The notes beneath the pieces were generated by a model that saw nothing but the letters and a program-made list of their open reading frames with translations, was not told the origin of the DNA and made no database searches. A stretch of 64,000 bases of DNA from Cerasicoccus frondis (GTDB lineage Bacteria > Verrucomicrobiota > Verrucomicrobiia > Opitutales > Cerasicoccaceae): assembly GCA_031296915.1 (NCBI GenBank), contig JAVDPC010000011.1, forward strand, positions 62,001 through 126,000, given 5' to 3'. The number at the start of each line of letters is the position of its first letter. Within the stretch, counting starts at the first letter, position 1. Made by a program: the position numbers and the translations under genes. This document shows, one piece after another, positions 56,649 through 64,000 of this stretch.

Positions 56649-57357
56649 TCTCCACCTCTGCATGCTCATACTCTGCGCCCCCTGGCTATCTTGCTGGGGA
56701 GACGTTAACCTTGCCGACGATAAGCCGGTCAATCTACGCTTCTGCGCAACCGCCTGGAAGAAGTCCGTTCGCGAGCCATTGTATTACCAACTAGATGGCG
56801 AGTATCTTCCGCTAAGGCTCACCACCTCCTCACGCTCTGGCGTTGTTGAATACCACGGCCCGAACCCGATTGTTTTTTACGCACGGAACAAAGGCGACTA
56901 TGCGCCTGTTGCCCAAGCCCAAATACCACCTGGCGTCAAACAAGCGCTGCTGCTGTTTTTCAGTCGAGAGGAAGCGCCAGGCGGAAGACGGTTTGACATA
57001 AAAGTGCTCGACGACAACGAGAGCATTTTCCCCCGCAACAGCTACCGGTTCATCAATTACAGCACGGACAACATCGTAGGCAAACTGAGCGACGAGAAAT
57101 TCATCCTCGACGCCAACGCAGCCATTACGATCCAACCAACTCAAACACAGAACAATCAACTCTCTCTTCAGCTCGCCGAAGTAGACGACAATCAGGCAAC
57201 CATGATTTACTCCAGCGTTTGGCCCTTTCATCCCAACACCCGGAAGCTGGTCATTCTCGTTCCACCGGAAGGCAGCCGAATGGAGAAGATCAGCATGGTG
57301 GTGATCCCTGATTACATGCCACTCGAAACCGCACAGGAGAAACAAACTAATCAGTAA
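56632..57357 (+). CDS. exported partner of the Verru_Chthon A-like protein (copy 2)
   Basis: 241 aa from ATG 56632 (a second ATG is two codons later; TTG 56629 is also in frame). Signal segment KFNLHLCMLILCAPWLSCWG; the Cys near 21 is not in a good lipobox. The body is beta-rich: NLRFCATAWKKSVREPLYYQ, GVVEYHGPNPIVFYARNKGD, QALLLFFSREEAPGGRRFDI, RKLVILVPPEG. It is the counterpart of 28114-28947, with the same position after the prepilin-like gene and the YHGP...IVF core. Seven nt downstream is the SGNH esterase gene, so all three probably form an operon. Confidence 0.75.
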   Translation: MKMKFNLHLCMLILCAPWLSCWGDVNLADDKPVNLRFCATAWKKSVREPLYYQLDGEYLPLRLTTSSRSGVVEYHGPNPIVFYARNKGDYAPVAQAQIPPGVKQALLLFFSREEAPGGRRFDIKVLDDNESIFPRNSYRFINYSTDNIVGKLSDEKFILDANAAITIQPTQTQNNQLSLQLAEVDDNQATMIYSSVWPFHPNTRKLVILVPPEGSRMEKISMVVIPDYMPLETAQEKQTNQ

Positions 57358-57363
57358 CCTCGT

Positions 57364-58782
57364 ATGACGAAAAGAACCAAACCAAACCAGATGCCAAAAC
57401 GCTGGCTTATGTTTGCCGCCTTTACCTGTTTGGCGGCGCTAGCCACCCCACTCCAAGCAAAGGAGATTAAAGGCCTTTTCATTGGCAACAGTTATTGCGA
57501 TTACAATGCGCTCAATAAGCAAGTAGAGGCCATGCTCAATGCTTCCGGAGACGAAGCATTGCTCAAACGTGAAACCAAAGGCGGGTTCTCCTGGAAAAAA
57601 CATTGGGAAGGCCCGAAGGCGCAAAAACGCGTTACCGATGAAGCAGAATGGGATTTCGTTGTGCTTCAAAACCACAGTCGAAGCTCACTGGATAAACGAT
57701 CAGAATTTGACGAATATGGTGAAAAATTCATTGATTTGGTCAAAGAATCTGGAGCTGATCCCGTGCTCTACATGACTTGGGCTCGGGCAAACTTACCACA
57801 AGATCAAGCAGTCATTACCGAAGCCTACAGCTCACTCGGCGAACGTGAAAAGATAAAAGTAGCGCCTGTTGGCTTAGCATTTGAAAAATGGATTCAAGAA
57901 CACCCGGATGTCCCACTTCACATACAAGACAATAGCCACCCAACCATGGAGGGCTCCTACTTGGCCGCCTGTGTAATCTACTCCACGTTGACCGGCAAAT
58001 CCCCCGTGGGACTCCCCAACATCATAGATGGCGCCAACTGGGTCACCGGTGGAAAACACTTGGCCTTCCTTGATCCGACGATGGCCAAGAATCTTCAGGA
58101 GACGGCATGGGCTACCGTTCAAGCCTACTCGACCAAGCAATACTTCTCCGAAACGCCATTGGAAGTAAGCGCACAGCCCGATGCGACAAGCAGCACAATC
58201 AATTACCAAGCCAGCGATACCGACATACGCATTAACTTCGGCGGCGCCACTCCGGCAGGGTGGAATAAGGTCGGCGGAGGCTTAAGCCCTGCGCCCATTA
58301 CTTTGGTTAGCGCAAATGGTCAGCCAACCACATCCACCATTGAAGTAGTCGATGATTTTCAAAGCTACGAAAACAAGGGCGTCGTCAAACTCCCACTCAC
58401 CGGTGACGCGTTGGCCTTTGAAGGCGCCAAGAGCGCTACGTTGTTCCTCAATCGTGGTGAAAACAACAGCACGGGTGAAGTGCTCCTTAAACTGGACCCC
58501 AGCAAATCATACAACATCCAAGTGTGGGCGTCGCGACACGGCAATGGGCGTCGCTGGGCAAAGTACACCATCACGGGTGCACAAACCGAATCCCAATTCC
58601 TGGCGGGCGGCAGCGAAAGCGGAGCTGACGGCAATTTCAACAAAGTGCTTCATTTCGCCGAGGTAAAGCCGAGCAGCGATGGATCAGTCCGTCTCAAAGT
58701 TGAGTTCCCCGCCGATAGCGACCCGGTTCGCAACATTGGCGACTTCATTTACCTGACAGGCATGATCGTTTCACCTCACTAA
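57364..58782 (+). CDS. secreted SGNH/GDSL-type esterase with C-terminal beta domain
   Basis: 472 aa, signal peptide (LMFAAFTCLAALATPLQA). The first SGNH block is GLFIGNSYCDYNALN, where Ser near 41 is the nucleophile; DFVVLQNHS is the third block, and the catalytic dyad is in DNSHPTMEGSYLAA near 189. From about 270 a beta-sandwich domain (DIRINFGGATPAGWNKVGGG, YNIQVWASRHGNGRRWAKYT) looks like a carbohydrate-binding module. Probably deacetylates polysaccharide side chains outside the cytoplasm. It lies 6 nt after the partner gene and is followed by a terminator, ending the operon that starts at 53004. Confidence 0.85.
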   Translation: MTKRTKPNQMPKRWLMFAAFTCLAALATPLQAKEIKGLFIGNSYCDYNALNKQVEAMLNASGDEALLKRETKGGFSWKKHWEGPKAQKRVTDEAEWDFVVLQNHSRSSLDKRSEFDEYGEKFIDLVKESGADPVLYMTWARANLPQDQAVITEAYSSLGEREKIKVAPVGLAFEKWIQEHPDVPLHIQDNSHPTMEGSYLAACVIYSTLTGKSPVGLPNIIDGANWVTGGKHLAFLDPTMAKNLQETAWATVQAYSTKQYFSETPLEVSAQPDATSSTINYQASDTDIRINFGGATPAGWNKVGGGLSPAPITLVSANGQPTTSTIEVVDDFQSYENKGVVKLPLTGDALAFEGAKSATLFLNRGENNSTGEVLLKLDPSKSYNIQVWASRHGNGRRWAKYTITGAQTESQFLAGGSESGADGNFNKVLHFAEVKPSSDGSVRLKVEFPADSDPVRNIGDFIYLTGMIVSPH

Positions 58783-58804
58783 TTACCAACAAATAGTTAT
58801 CCAA

Positions 58805-58838
58805 CGTAAGCCCGGGCTCAGACCTGGGCTTACGCATT
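58805..58838 (+). terminator. stem-loop terminator after the SGNH gene
   Basis: CGTAAGCCCGGG (58805-58816) pairs with CCTGGGCTTACG (58823-58834) with one G-T pair, followed by CATTTCCTC. The T tract is weak. It separates the SGNH gene from the GH78-like gene. Confidence 0.6.
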
Positions 58839-58845
58839 TCCTCAG

Positions 58846-61056
58846 ATGTCACCTACAATCGCCAGCAATCCGGATTGGGCATGGTCCGCAGAGTCGCATC
58901 CCAATCAGACAGTTCTTTTTCGCACGACCATTCATGGCCTGGATAATGATAAATGTGCACGCTTATTGATTGCAGCAAACACACGATACCAGCTGTGGAT
59001 TAATGGAGTCTACCAAGGTCAAGGCCCATGCCCTGCACCGAAAACGGAAAGCAATGCCGATGAGTATACGCTCCAACCAACAGGCAATCCGTTGTGCCTG
59101 GCCGTGCTCGTGCATTACTACGGCGTCAGCGTGCAAAGCCACTCAAATGCACCGGCAGGACTGTGGGCGCAAATGAAAGTTGATCGCGGCAGCCGTACGG
59201 AAATGCACTCCATCAAGCCCGAAGATTGGAAGTACTGCCAGGTCAACGGATGGCGCTCCACAAAATGTCGTCGCAGTTGGGCAACCGCCTGGGTCGAACA
59301 ATTTCATGCCAGCGAACACCCTGACGGCTGGCAAAATACAGACCATGACGACACGCACTGGCCGCAGGCTCAAAGCCATCGCCACGAAGGCTCCATTCTC
59401 CTTAAGCGAGAGACGCCTATGCTCAAAGAATGGCTCATGCCGGCGGAGACATTAATTGCTGCAGCCGAAGTATCATTGGACGCAGATTTCCCTGAAGATG
59501 GTTCCATTAAATTGGGCGAAATGCTCGACAATGAAGCGTGGAAAAAACTTCCCTTAGAGCAGTTTCAAGCTGATTGGTCATCCGGGGCTGGCATTGAAAC
59601 TTCCAAGCGAGATTCAGGCTTGGCGCTGGTCTTTGATCTGGGCGTTAACGTCGCGGCGCAGATAGAATTTCAGGTCAACGCCAGCTGTGGCGTCGTCGAC
59701 GCCTACGGAGCAGAGCGACTGTCAAATGGCCGTCCCCTGGCCTATCTGAAAGGCGCCGACTACGCATGCCGCTGGCACGCAGCCAACGGCGCAGCTCCAT
59801 TTCGAACGATTAACTACAATGGGTTCCGCTACCTGCTTATCGTCTTACGTCCAGACGGTTCCCCCATGCGCCTGAAGGCCGCTGGCGCTTGGCGACGCCA
59901 GTCCGACATGACCTTGCATTCGAACTTTTCCACCCGCGATGCAGAGCTCTTCAGTCTTTGGCAAAAGAGTATCCACACGCTGCAAATCGGCACGCAGGAG
60001 ACCGGCGTGGATTGCCCAACGCGCGAACAGGCATTCTATGTTGGCGATGGCTTATGGCACTCGCTTTGGTTGAGTCGACTATTCAATGAGCCGAGCCACC
60101 TGCACCATTTCTTTCAAGCCGTGGAAAGTTGTCAGGATGAACTAAGCGGGCTAGTTTCTCCGGCGATTTATCGAGGAACCATGCCCTATGCATTCCTGCT
60201 GGATTACTGCCTGATCTATGTTTGGGGCATCGATGTCTACCGCCGTGCGCTTCCCGTTGATGACGCCCGCCTCAGACAATTACTGAGCAGTGGCGAGCGT
60301 GTCTTGAAATGGTTTGAAGAGCGTATCGGGCCATCGGGCATTGTGGAAACCGAACCGCATCAGGAGGCCTCTGCTGGGCCCCAACACTATACGCAGCTTG
60401 TCTTTATTGATCACCCCGGCATGGGTTGGCACATGACCGATGAGCCAGGCATCGCTCGTTCACGCAAATCGTTTGGCCTAAACGCATTTCTCATCATTGC
60501 TCTGGAAGCGTTTCACCGATGCGCTGAATCAGTTGGTTATGAACCTCAACTTGACGGCGACAAGCTTTGCATCGCAAAGCTTAGATCAACATGCCGTGAG
60601 CTTTTCTGGAATCCTCAGCAACAAATCTATGCAGATTGCATCGACGCTGATGACGTCCAACAAGGATGGAGTGAGCACTCTCAAATGCTGGCGGTTCTCT
60701 CGCGAGTAACCTCCGGCGCCGATGCCTATTCTCTGATTGGGCAACTCATCGAACAGCGTGCAAATCCCGCGCTATGCCGGGGCACTCCCTACATGTGGAT
60801 TTACTACACCGAGGCGCTCTACCTGAGCGGCCATGGCGATAAAGTCATCGAACTCGTCCGGGATGCATGGAGTGAAATGAATAACAATCCCGAGGTCACA
60901 ACCTGGTGGGAAACATTTCTCGGCGACCACCTCGACAGTTGGTGCCATCCATGGTCAGCCGTGCCAGCTTGGGTGCTGCATAATCAGGAAGAACAATTTC
61001 GCATCGTTCCACCCGCCACGCAGGAGCAAGCGCAGCCTGAACTCTACGTTAGATGA
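58846..61056 (+). CDS. GH78-like alpha-L-rhamnosidase
   Basis: 736 aa, no signal peptide, so cytoplasmic. The N-terminal beta domains begin LFRTTIHGLDNDKCARLLIA, ANTRYQLWINGVYQGQGPCP, as in GH78. The (alpha/alpha)6 barrel holds QETGVDCPTREQAFYVGDGL near 385-404, containing the family acid motif DCP-x-RE and the following GD. A late WWETFLGDHLDSWCHPWSAV gives the second catalytic region (Trp/Glu plus HPWSA). It probably releases terminal alpha-L-rhamnose. It starts 64 nt after the SGNH stop. A 21-bp perfect palindrome AAGCTTTGCATCGCAAAGCT+T lies in the coding region at 60562-60582. Confidence 0.87.
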   Translation: MSPTIASNPDWAWSAESHPNQTVLFRTTIHGLDNDKCARLLIAANTRYQLWINGVYQGQGPCPAPKTESNADEYTLQPTGNPLCLAVLVHYYGVSVQSHSNAPAGLWAQMKVDRGSRTEMHSIKPEDWKYCQVNGWRSTKCRRSWATAWVEQFHASEHPDGWQNTDHDDTHWPQAQSHRHEGSILLKRETPMLKEWLMPAETLIAAAEVSLDADFPEDGSIKLGEMLDNEAWKKLPLEQFQADWSSGAGIETSKRDSGLALVFDLGVNVAAQIEFQVNASCGVVDAYGAERLSNGRPLAYLKGADYACRWHAANGAAPFRTINYNGFRYLLIVLRPDGSPMRLKAAGAWRRQSDMTLHSNFSTRDAELFSLWQKSIHTLQIGTQETGVDCPTREQAFYVGDGLWHSLWLSRLFNEPSHLHHFFQAVESCQDELSGLVSPAIYRGTMPYAFLLDYCLIYVWGIDVYRRALPVDDARLRQLLSSGERVLKWFEERIGPSGIVETEPHQEASAGPQHYTQLVFIDHPGMGWHMTDEPGIARSRKSFGLNAFLIIALEAFHRCAESVGYEPQLDGDKLCIAKLRSTCRELFWNPQQQIYADCIDADDVQQGWSEHSQMLAVLSRVTSGADAYSLIGQLIEQRANPALCRGTPYMWIYYTEALYLSGHGDKVIELVRDAWSEMNNNPEVTTWWETFLGDHLDSWCHPWSAVPAWVLHNQEEQFRIVPPATQEQAQPELYVR
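60562..60582. repeat. dispersed CTTTGCATCGCAAAG hairpin (copy in GH78-like gene)
   Basis: 9-bp stem with a 3-nt loop (ATC), in-frame and coding for KLCIAKL. The same 15-bp core occurs in ygfZ at 2720-2734 and 2856-2870, with a one-base variant at 2266-2280. Confidence 0.6.
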
Positions 61057-61180
61057 TCTCTAAATAATTGCAGTCAGGCAGCTCTGGAAAATAGCGCCGT
61101 TGGCAGACTTTGACGCCAGCAAACCATCGAGACGATGTGATCCTGCAAGGGCAGATCGCGCCCCTCACTGCCCCCCAACG

Positions 61181-61192
61181 CTTACGTAATAT
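61181..61192. promoter_or_regulatory. operator-like site CTTACGTAATAT
   Basis: Contains the exact TTACGTAA core. It lies in the 277-nt gap between the GH78-like gene and the fourth PEP-CTERM gene, 142 nt before the latter. Confidence 0.45.
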
Positions 61193-61244
61193 CAATACGC
61201 TGAATTTCCAGACACGACCTAGGGGCTGTTCGAACAGGTGGAGC

Positions 61245-61272
61245 CCGAAGATGACAGTCCTGTCATCTTCGG
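61245..61272. other. perfect 13-bp stem hairpin
   Basis: CCGAAGATGACAG-TC-CTGTCATCTTCGG, a 28-nt inverted repeat with a 2-nt loop, 60 nt upstream of the PEP-CTERM gene. There is no T run after it on either strand. The preceding AGGTGGAGCCC resembles the inner arm of the repeat at 1816-1826, so it may be a REP-like element rather than a terminator. Confidence 0.55.
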
Positions 61273-61333
61273 AAGCTTGATAACGCTCCTGGATCCAGCA
61301 TAATGGCTGGTAAATCTCCTCAATTACTTCTGC

Positions 61334-62008
61334 ATGCCCTCAACAAACCGAACATTTAAAAAGCAACTCACCACGTTGAGTGCGGTTTGTTTGGCTTGCG
61401 CATCGCACGCGACCGTGTTGGTGGACAACCTCGATAATCACTTCGAAGCGCTGGGCGCAGTCGTGGGCAATTTGGACGGCCTTCAATTTGTTGCTGGTGA
61501 ATTCATTACCGGGGATGGTGACTACATCACCATCAACCAAGTCACCCTGCATGTCGGCGGCAAGACTGGTGATCCCTACGGCTTTACCGTAGGGCTTTAC
61601 GACGCCATCGACGGTTTGCCAGGCAATCTGATAGCTGAATTTTCCGGCAACACCGATCCCATTCTGGATGCGGATCATGTCTACACAGCAGATGGCGATA
61701 TCCTACTCTCGGCGAACACCAGTTACTTCATTGTCGCTGAAGCATCGACGCCCGAGGCAACGCCGCCTGAAGAAGATCCGACTGCATTTTATGTATGGGA
61801 CATGACCACCGTAAACAGCCAGACCGCCGTTGGCAGTTGGTCGATACCAGACCGTATATATTTTTATAACGGAACTGAATGGGAGGCCGATAGCGGTGGC
61901 GCAGCGCCACGCTTCAGTGTTGAAGGCATTCCCGAACCCGAGCAATATGCCGTAGCCTTTGGCGCCTGCGCCCTCCTATTAGCATGGCGGCGGCGAAGCG
62001 CTTCGTAG
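61334..62008 (+). CDS. PEP-CTERM anchored protein (4 of 4)
   Basis: 224 aa. Signal peptide RTFKKQLTTLSAVCLACASH. The domain (VLVDNLDNHFEALGAVVGNL, QVTLHVGGKTGDPYGFTVGL, YDAIDGLPGNLIAEFSG, FIVAEASTPEATP) matches the choice-of-anchor-R-like pattern seen in other PEP-CTERM proteins. The end IPEPEQYAVAFGACALLLAW then RRRSAS is an exosortase signal. Last gene of the glycan locus on this strand. Confidence 0.85.
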   Translation: MPSTNRTFKKQLTTLSAVCLACASHATVLVDNLDNHFEALGAVVGNLDGLQFVAGEFITGDGDYITINQVTLHVGGKTGDPYGFTVGLYDAIDGLPGNLIAEFSGNTDPILDADHVYTADGDILLSANTSYFIVAEASTPEATPPEEDPTAFYVWDMTTVNSQTAVGSWSIPDRIYFYNGTEWEADSGGAAPRFSVEGIPEPEQYAVAFGACALLLAWRRRSAS

Positions 62009-62167
62009 AGGACGACGAATCTCCCAATTGCGCTACGTCAGGGCAGGCCGCTCAATCAGCCACGCGTTGCACTGCTTTCAATTCCGCTCTCACCAGTGAA
62101 GACAGTTTAAGATGAAAGCGCCTCAAGCCAACGGACATAGACTCTCAGAGCTACTTTTTACGTGTAT

Positions 62168-62785
62168 AAGTCGTTGATGCCCAGCATGGATTATTAGTGA
62201 AAGCCACTCACTAATAAAATGCTCGTGCGTTCACTTTTTGTTTGTGATCAAGCGCCGGAAGTTTAGTGTTTTATTGATCACCACACTAGGCGGCACAGGG
62301 TTCCCCTGTGTTGTTTCGGATTGATGGAATCAGGGCACAGGCGGGACGCCTATGCTACGGCCAATGCGGCCTCCCAAAACCCTACTCGCCTTACACACCT
62401 ACCCACATTACCCACCTTAAAACACATGAACTTCCCCCAAACACATCCTCCTTAGCGAGCAACGCCGAGGTATCCCAGTCGACGCCATGCGGGACGATTC
62501 GGGTCGCGTGCCTTGCGTGACGGGCAAACAGGCTCATTCGCGAACTGGCTTGGTGACAGCAACCAGCCTCGCGACGCCCAGCTTTTGCCCGACCCACGCA
62601 TTACACGACACCTTATGCCAGCCTGGTCAGCGCCGCGTCGACGTGTGAGTGGCGGATAATTCCGTCGCTCCAGCCGGCGGCCCCTGAACCGCCTGCGCTT
62701 CACCTGCGCCTCGTCCCAGCGAGCGGGCAGGTAAGGCAATGTTCTTTGATATCAATTTGGGGCAGGCTTCCCCCCCCCCGGGGAG
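62168..62785. repeat. long dispersed non-coding repeat, copy B
   Basis: Lies in the 829-nt gap after the fourth PEP-CTERM gene and is collinear with 3700-4296. Matching blocks in order: AAGTCGTTGAT (62168), ACTCACTAATAAAATGCTCG, CGTTCACTTTT, the GCACAGG inverted repeat (62292-62358), a degenerate CCCACCTTA run, ATGAACTTCCCCC, AGGTATCCCAGTCGACGCCA, GCCAGCCTGGTCAGCG, CGGGCAGGT and a C10G4 tract (62770-62783). No coding frame is conserved between the two copies over the length. It stops about 50 nt before the deacetylase gene end. Confidence 0.75.
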
Positions 62786-62837
62786 CAGGTTATTCGTTTT
62801 GCGACGCCCTCTGGCAACCAACTGGCGCGCCGCCACT

Positions 62838-63749
62838 TCACCCAGCTGTCAATTGCTTCCAATGGTTGGCAATATCGATGCGCCGCGCAAACCAGACATC
62901 GCCCACGCTCGTGGCATGCTCCAGAAATTTGATCAGACCGCGAACGCGACTTGGGCGACCGCTGAAGCGCGGGTGCACGCCGATGGACATCATCTTTGGC
63001 TCGGTTTCCCCCTCTTCCCAGAGCGTATCAAATGCATCGATGCAGACCTGCGCAAAATGATCTGCGGTGAGGAACTTGCCCTGCGGCCCACCCTGAAACC
63101 GCATGTCATTGGTGTCAAAGGCGTAAGGAACGATCACCAGATCACGCCCGGCGACTTGCTGAATGCGCGGTAGGTCGTCGTCAAAAGCATCGGAGTCATA
63201 AGTGAAGCCCGCTTCGGCGAGCAAGCGTCGGGTATTGGGCGAAGGCGATCCCTTCGTATGCCAGCCAAGAGGTCGTTGGCCACAGGCATTTTCAATCACA
63301 TCGACAGTCTTTTGAATAATGGCGCGCTCGTGGGCTTCCTCCATTTGCGAATGACCTTCCCAGCGATAACTATGCGCCGAAATTTCATGCCCACGCGCGA
63401 TGATGTCCTGCGCCAGCCAAGGAGATTTTTCAATCGCCCGCCCCGAACAGGTCACGGCCGCCTTGACCCCAAAGCGCTCCAACACCCGCATCAAACGCCA
63501 ATGCCCGGCGCGCGTTTCATAATCGAAGTGCGAGGCCAGGCAATAATTCGGCGTCTTTTCGATGGGTTCCAATATCTCGTAGACGAACTCATTTTGCTCA
63601 TCGCCATCTGCCAGGGACAACTCGGAACCAGCTTCAGCGCCGATGACAATGGACACCGCCACCCGGGCGCCACCTGGCCACTTCGGGTGTGGCGGCTTGC
63701 CACCATAACCTTTATAATCGCGCGGGTAATTAGTTGGTAGATCTGACAT
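62838..63749 (-). CDS. polysaccharide deacetylase-superfamily protein (PuuE-type allantoinase-like)
   Basis: 303 aa, no signal peptide. The start YPRDYKGYGGKPPHPKWPGG then ARVAVSIV is characteristic of PuuE-type metal-independent allantoinases of the NodB superfamily. Other family segments are FDYETRAGHWRLMRVLERFG, ARGHEISAHSYRWEGHSQM, LGWHTKGSPSPNTRRLLAEA, GFTYDSDAFDDDLP and IGVHPRFSGRPSRVRGLIKF. It would open the allantoin ring in purine catabolism or act on a related amide. The C-terminus matches the family length. No other purine-catabolism gene is in view, so the substrate is uncertain. Confidence 0.85.
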   Translation of the reverse strand: MSDLPTNYPRDYKGYGGKPPHPKWPGGARVAVSIVIGAEAGSELSLADGDEQNEFVYEILEPIEKTPNYCLASHFDYETRAGHWRLMRVLERFGVKAAVTCSGRAIEKSPWLAQDIIARGHEISAHSYRWEGHSQMEEAHERAIIQKTVDVIENACGQRPLGWHTKGSPSPNTRRLLAEAGFTYDSDAFDDDLPRIQQVAGRDLVIVPYAFDTNDMRFQGGPQGKFLTADHFAQVCIDAFDTLWEEGETEPKMMSIGVHPRFSGRPSRVRGLIKFLEHATSVGDVWFARRIDIANHWKQLTAG

Positions 63750-64000
63750 GCCATGGACATACCCTGAAAGGCAAAAAACATCAAGGAATAGCTATGTGAA
63801 AAAAGCTTCACCGCTACAGCACTTTCATCATTCAGCCCAGGCGTCTGCGGAAAAACATATCAGTTTTTCAGGATTCCAAGCCGCACTGCTTGCTATAAAT
63901 GTTTCGATTCATTAAGCCAAAACCAATCATCTTTACCGAGTATTACTTATTCGTTAAAAGACTATAAAACTCCAATTCAGCCCCCCATTCAAAAGCGTTC
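63750..64000. other. AT-rich right-end intergenic region
   Basis: 251 nt upstream of the deacetylase gene to the window edge. AT-rich with no supported gene, RNA or repeat; it probably contains the deacetylase promoter. Confidence 0.4.

Noticed and set aside
61245..61272. Terminator for the GH78-like gene
   Set aside because: Perfect hairpin but almost 190 nt after the stop and without a T run; kept only as an unexplained hairpin.

Overview
The window looks like a chromosomal segment of a Verrucomicrobium, most likely class Opitutae (Puniceicoccales/Opitutales type). The reasons are four PEP-CTERM proteins with the V/IPEP...RRR tail, two very large pilin-like proteins resembling Verru_Chthon cassette protein A, large secreted multi-domain esterases, many glycoside hydrolases, and few clear Shine-Dalgarno sequences. 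The assignment is inferred from gene content; there is no rRNA or other taxonomic marker.

Layout. 1-8.1 kb is ordinary housekeeping: an alpha/beta hydrolase cut by the left edge, DAHP synthase, YgfZ with a small coupled gene, HU, galactokinase and a multi-PAS histidine kinase. Two intergenic stretches here hold dispersed repeats, one of them about 600 bp long and present again at 62.2-62.8 kb. 8.3-16.7 kb is a mobile island. It starts at a tRNA-Pro gene, ends at a 12-bp duplicate of the tRNA 3' end, and contains two copies of one IS (one intact, one broken), fragments of two further transposases and a four-gene cargo: alpha/beta hydrolase, caspase-like protease, an unrecognised protein and a metallo-beta-lactamase-fold protein. 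This cargo looks like an uncharacterised conflict (defence) system.

16.7-62.0 kb is a polysaccharide-degradation region. It encodes a GH42-like beta-galactosidase-type enzyme, a sialidase-fold protein, an FAD oxidoreductase, a GH94-like phosphorylase, a clan GH-A hydrolase, a GH116-like enzyme, three secreted esterases, a beta-helix lyase-like protein, an SGNH esterase and a GH78-like alpha-rhamnosidase. Four PEP-CTERM proteins, two paralogous pairs of a Verru_Chthon A-like protein plus a small exported partner, an AraC regulator and a LacI regulator are interspersed. An undescribed domain of about 220 residues occurs four times in three of the big secreted proteins. A palindrome with core TTACGTAA recurs only in intergenic regions of this locus and is a good candidate for the LacI operator. 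The likely common job is sensing and depolymerising an acylated, rhamnose- or galactose-containing glycan. The substrate cannot be read from sequence, and no sugar transporter or exosortase is in the window.

62.0-64.0 kb holds the second copy of the long repeat and a PuuE-type polysaccharide deacetylase/allantoinase-like gene.
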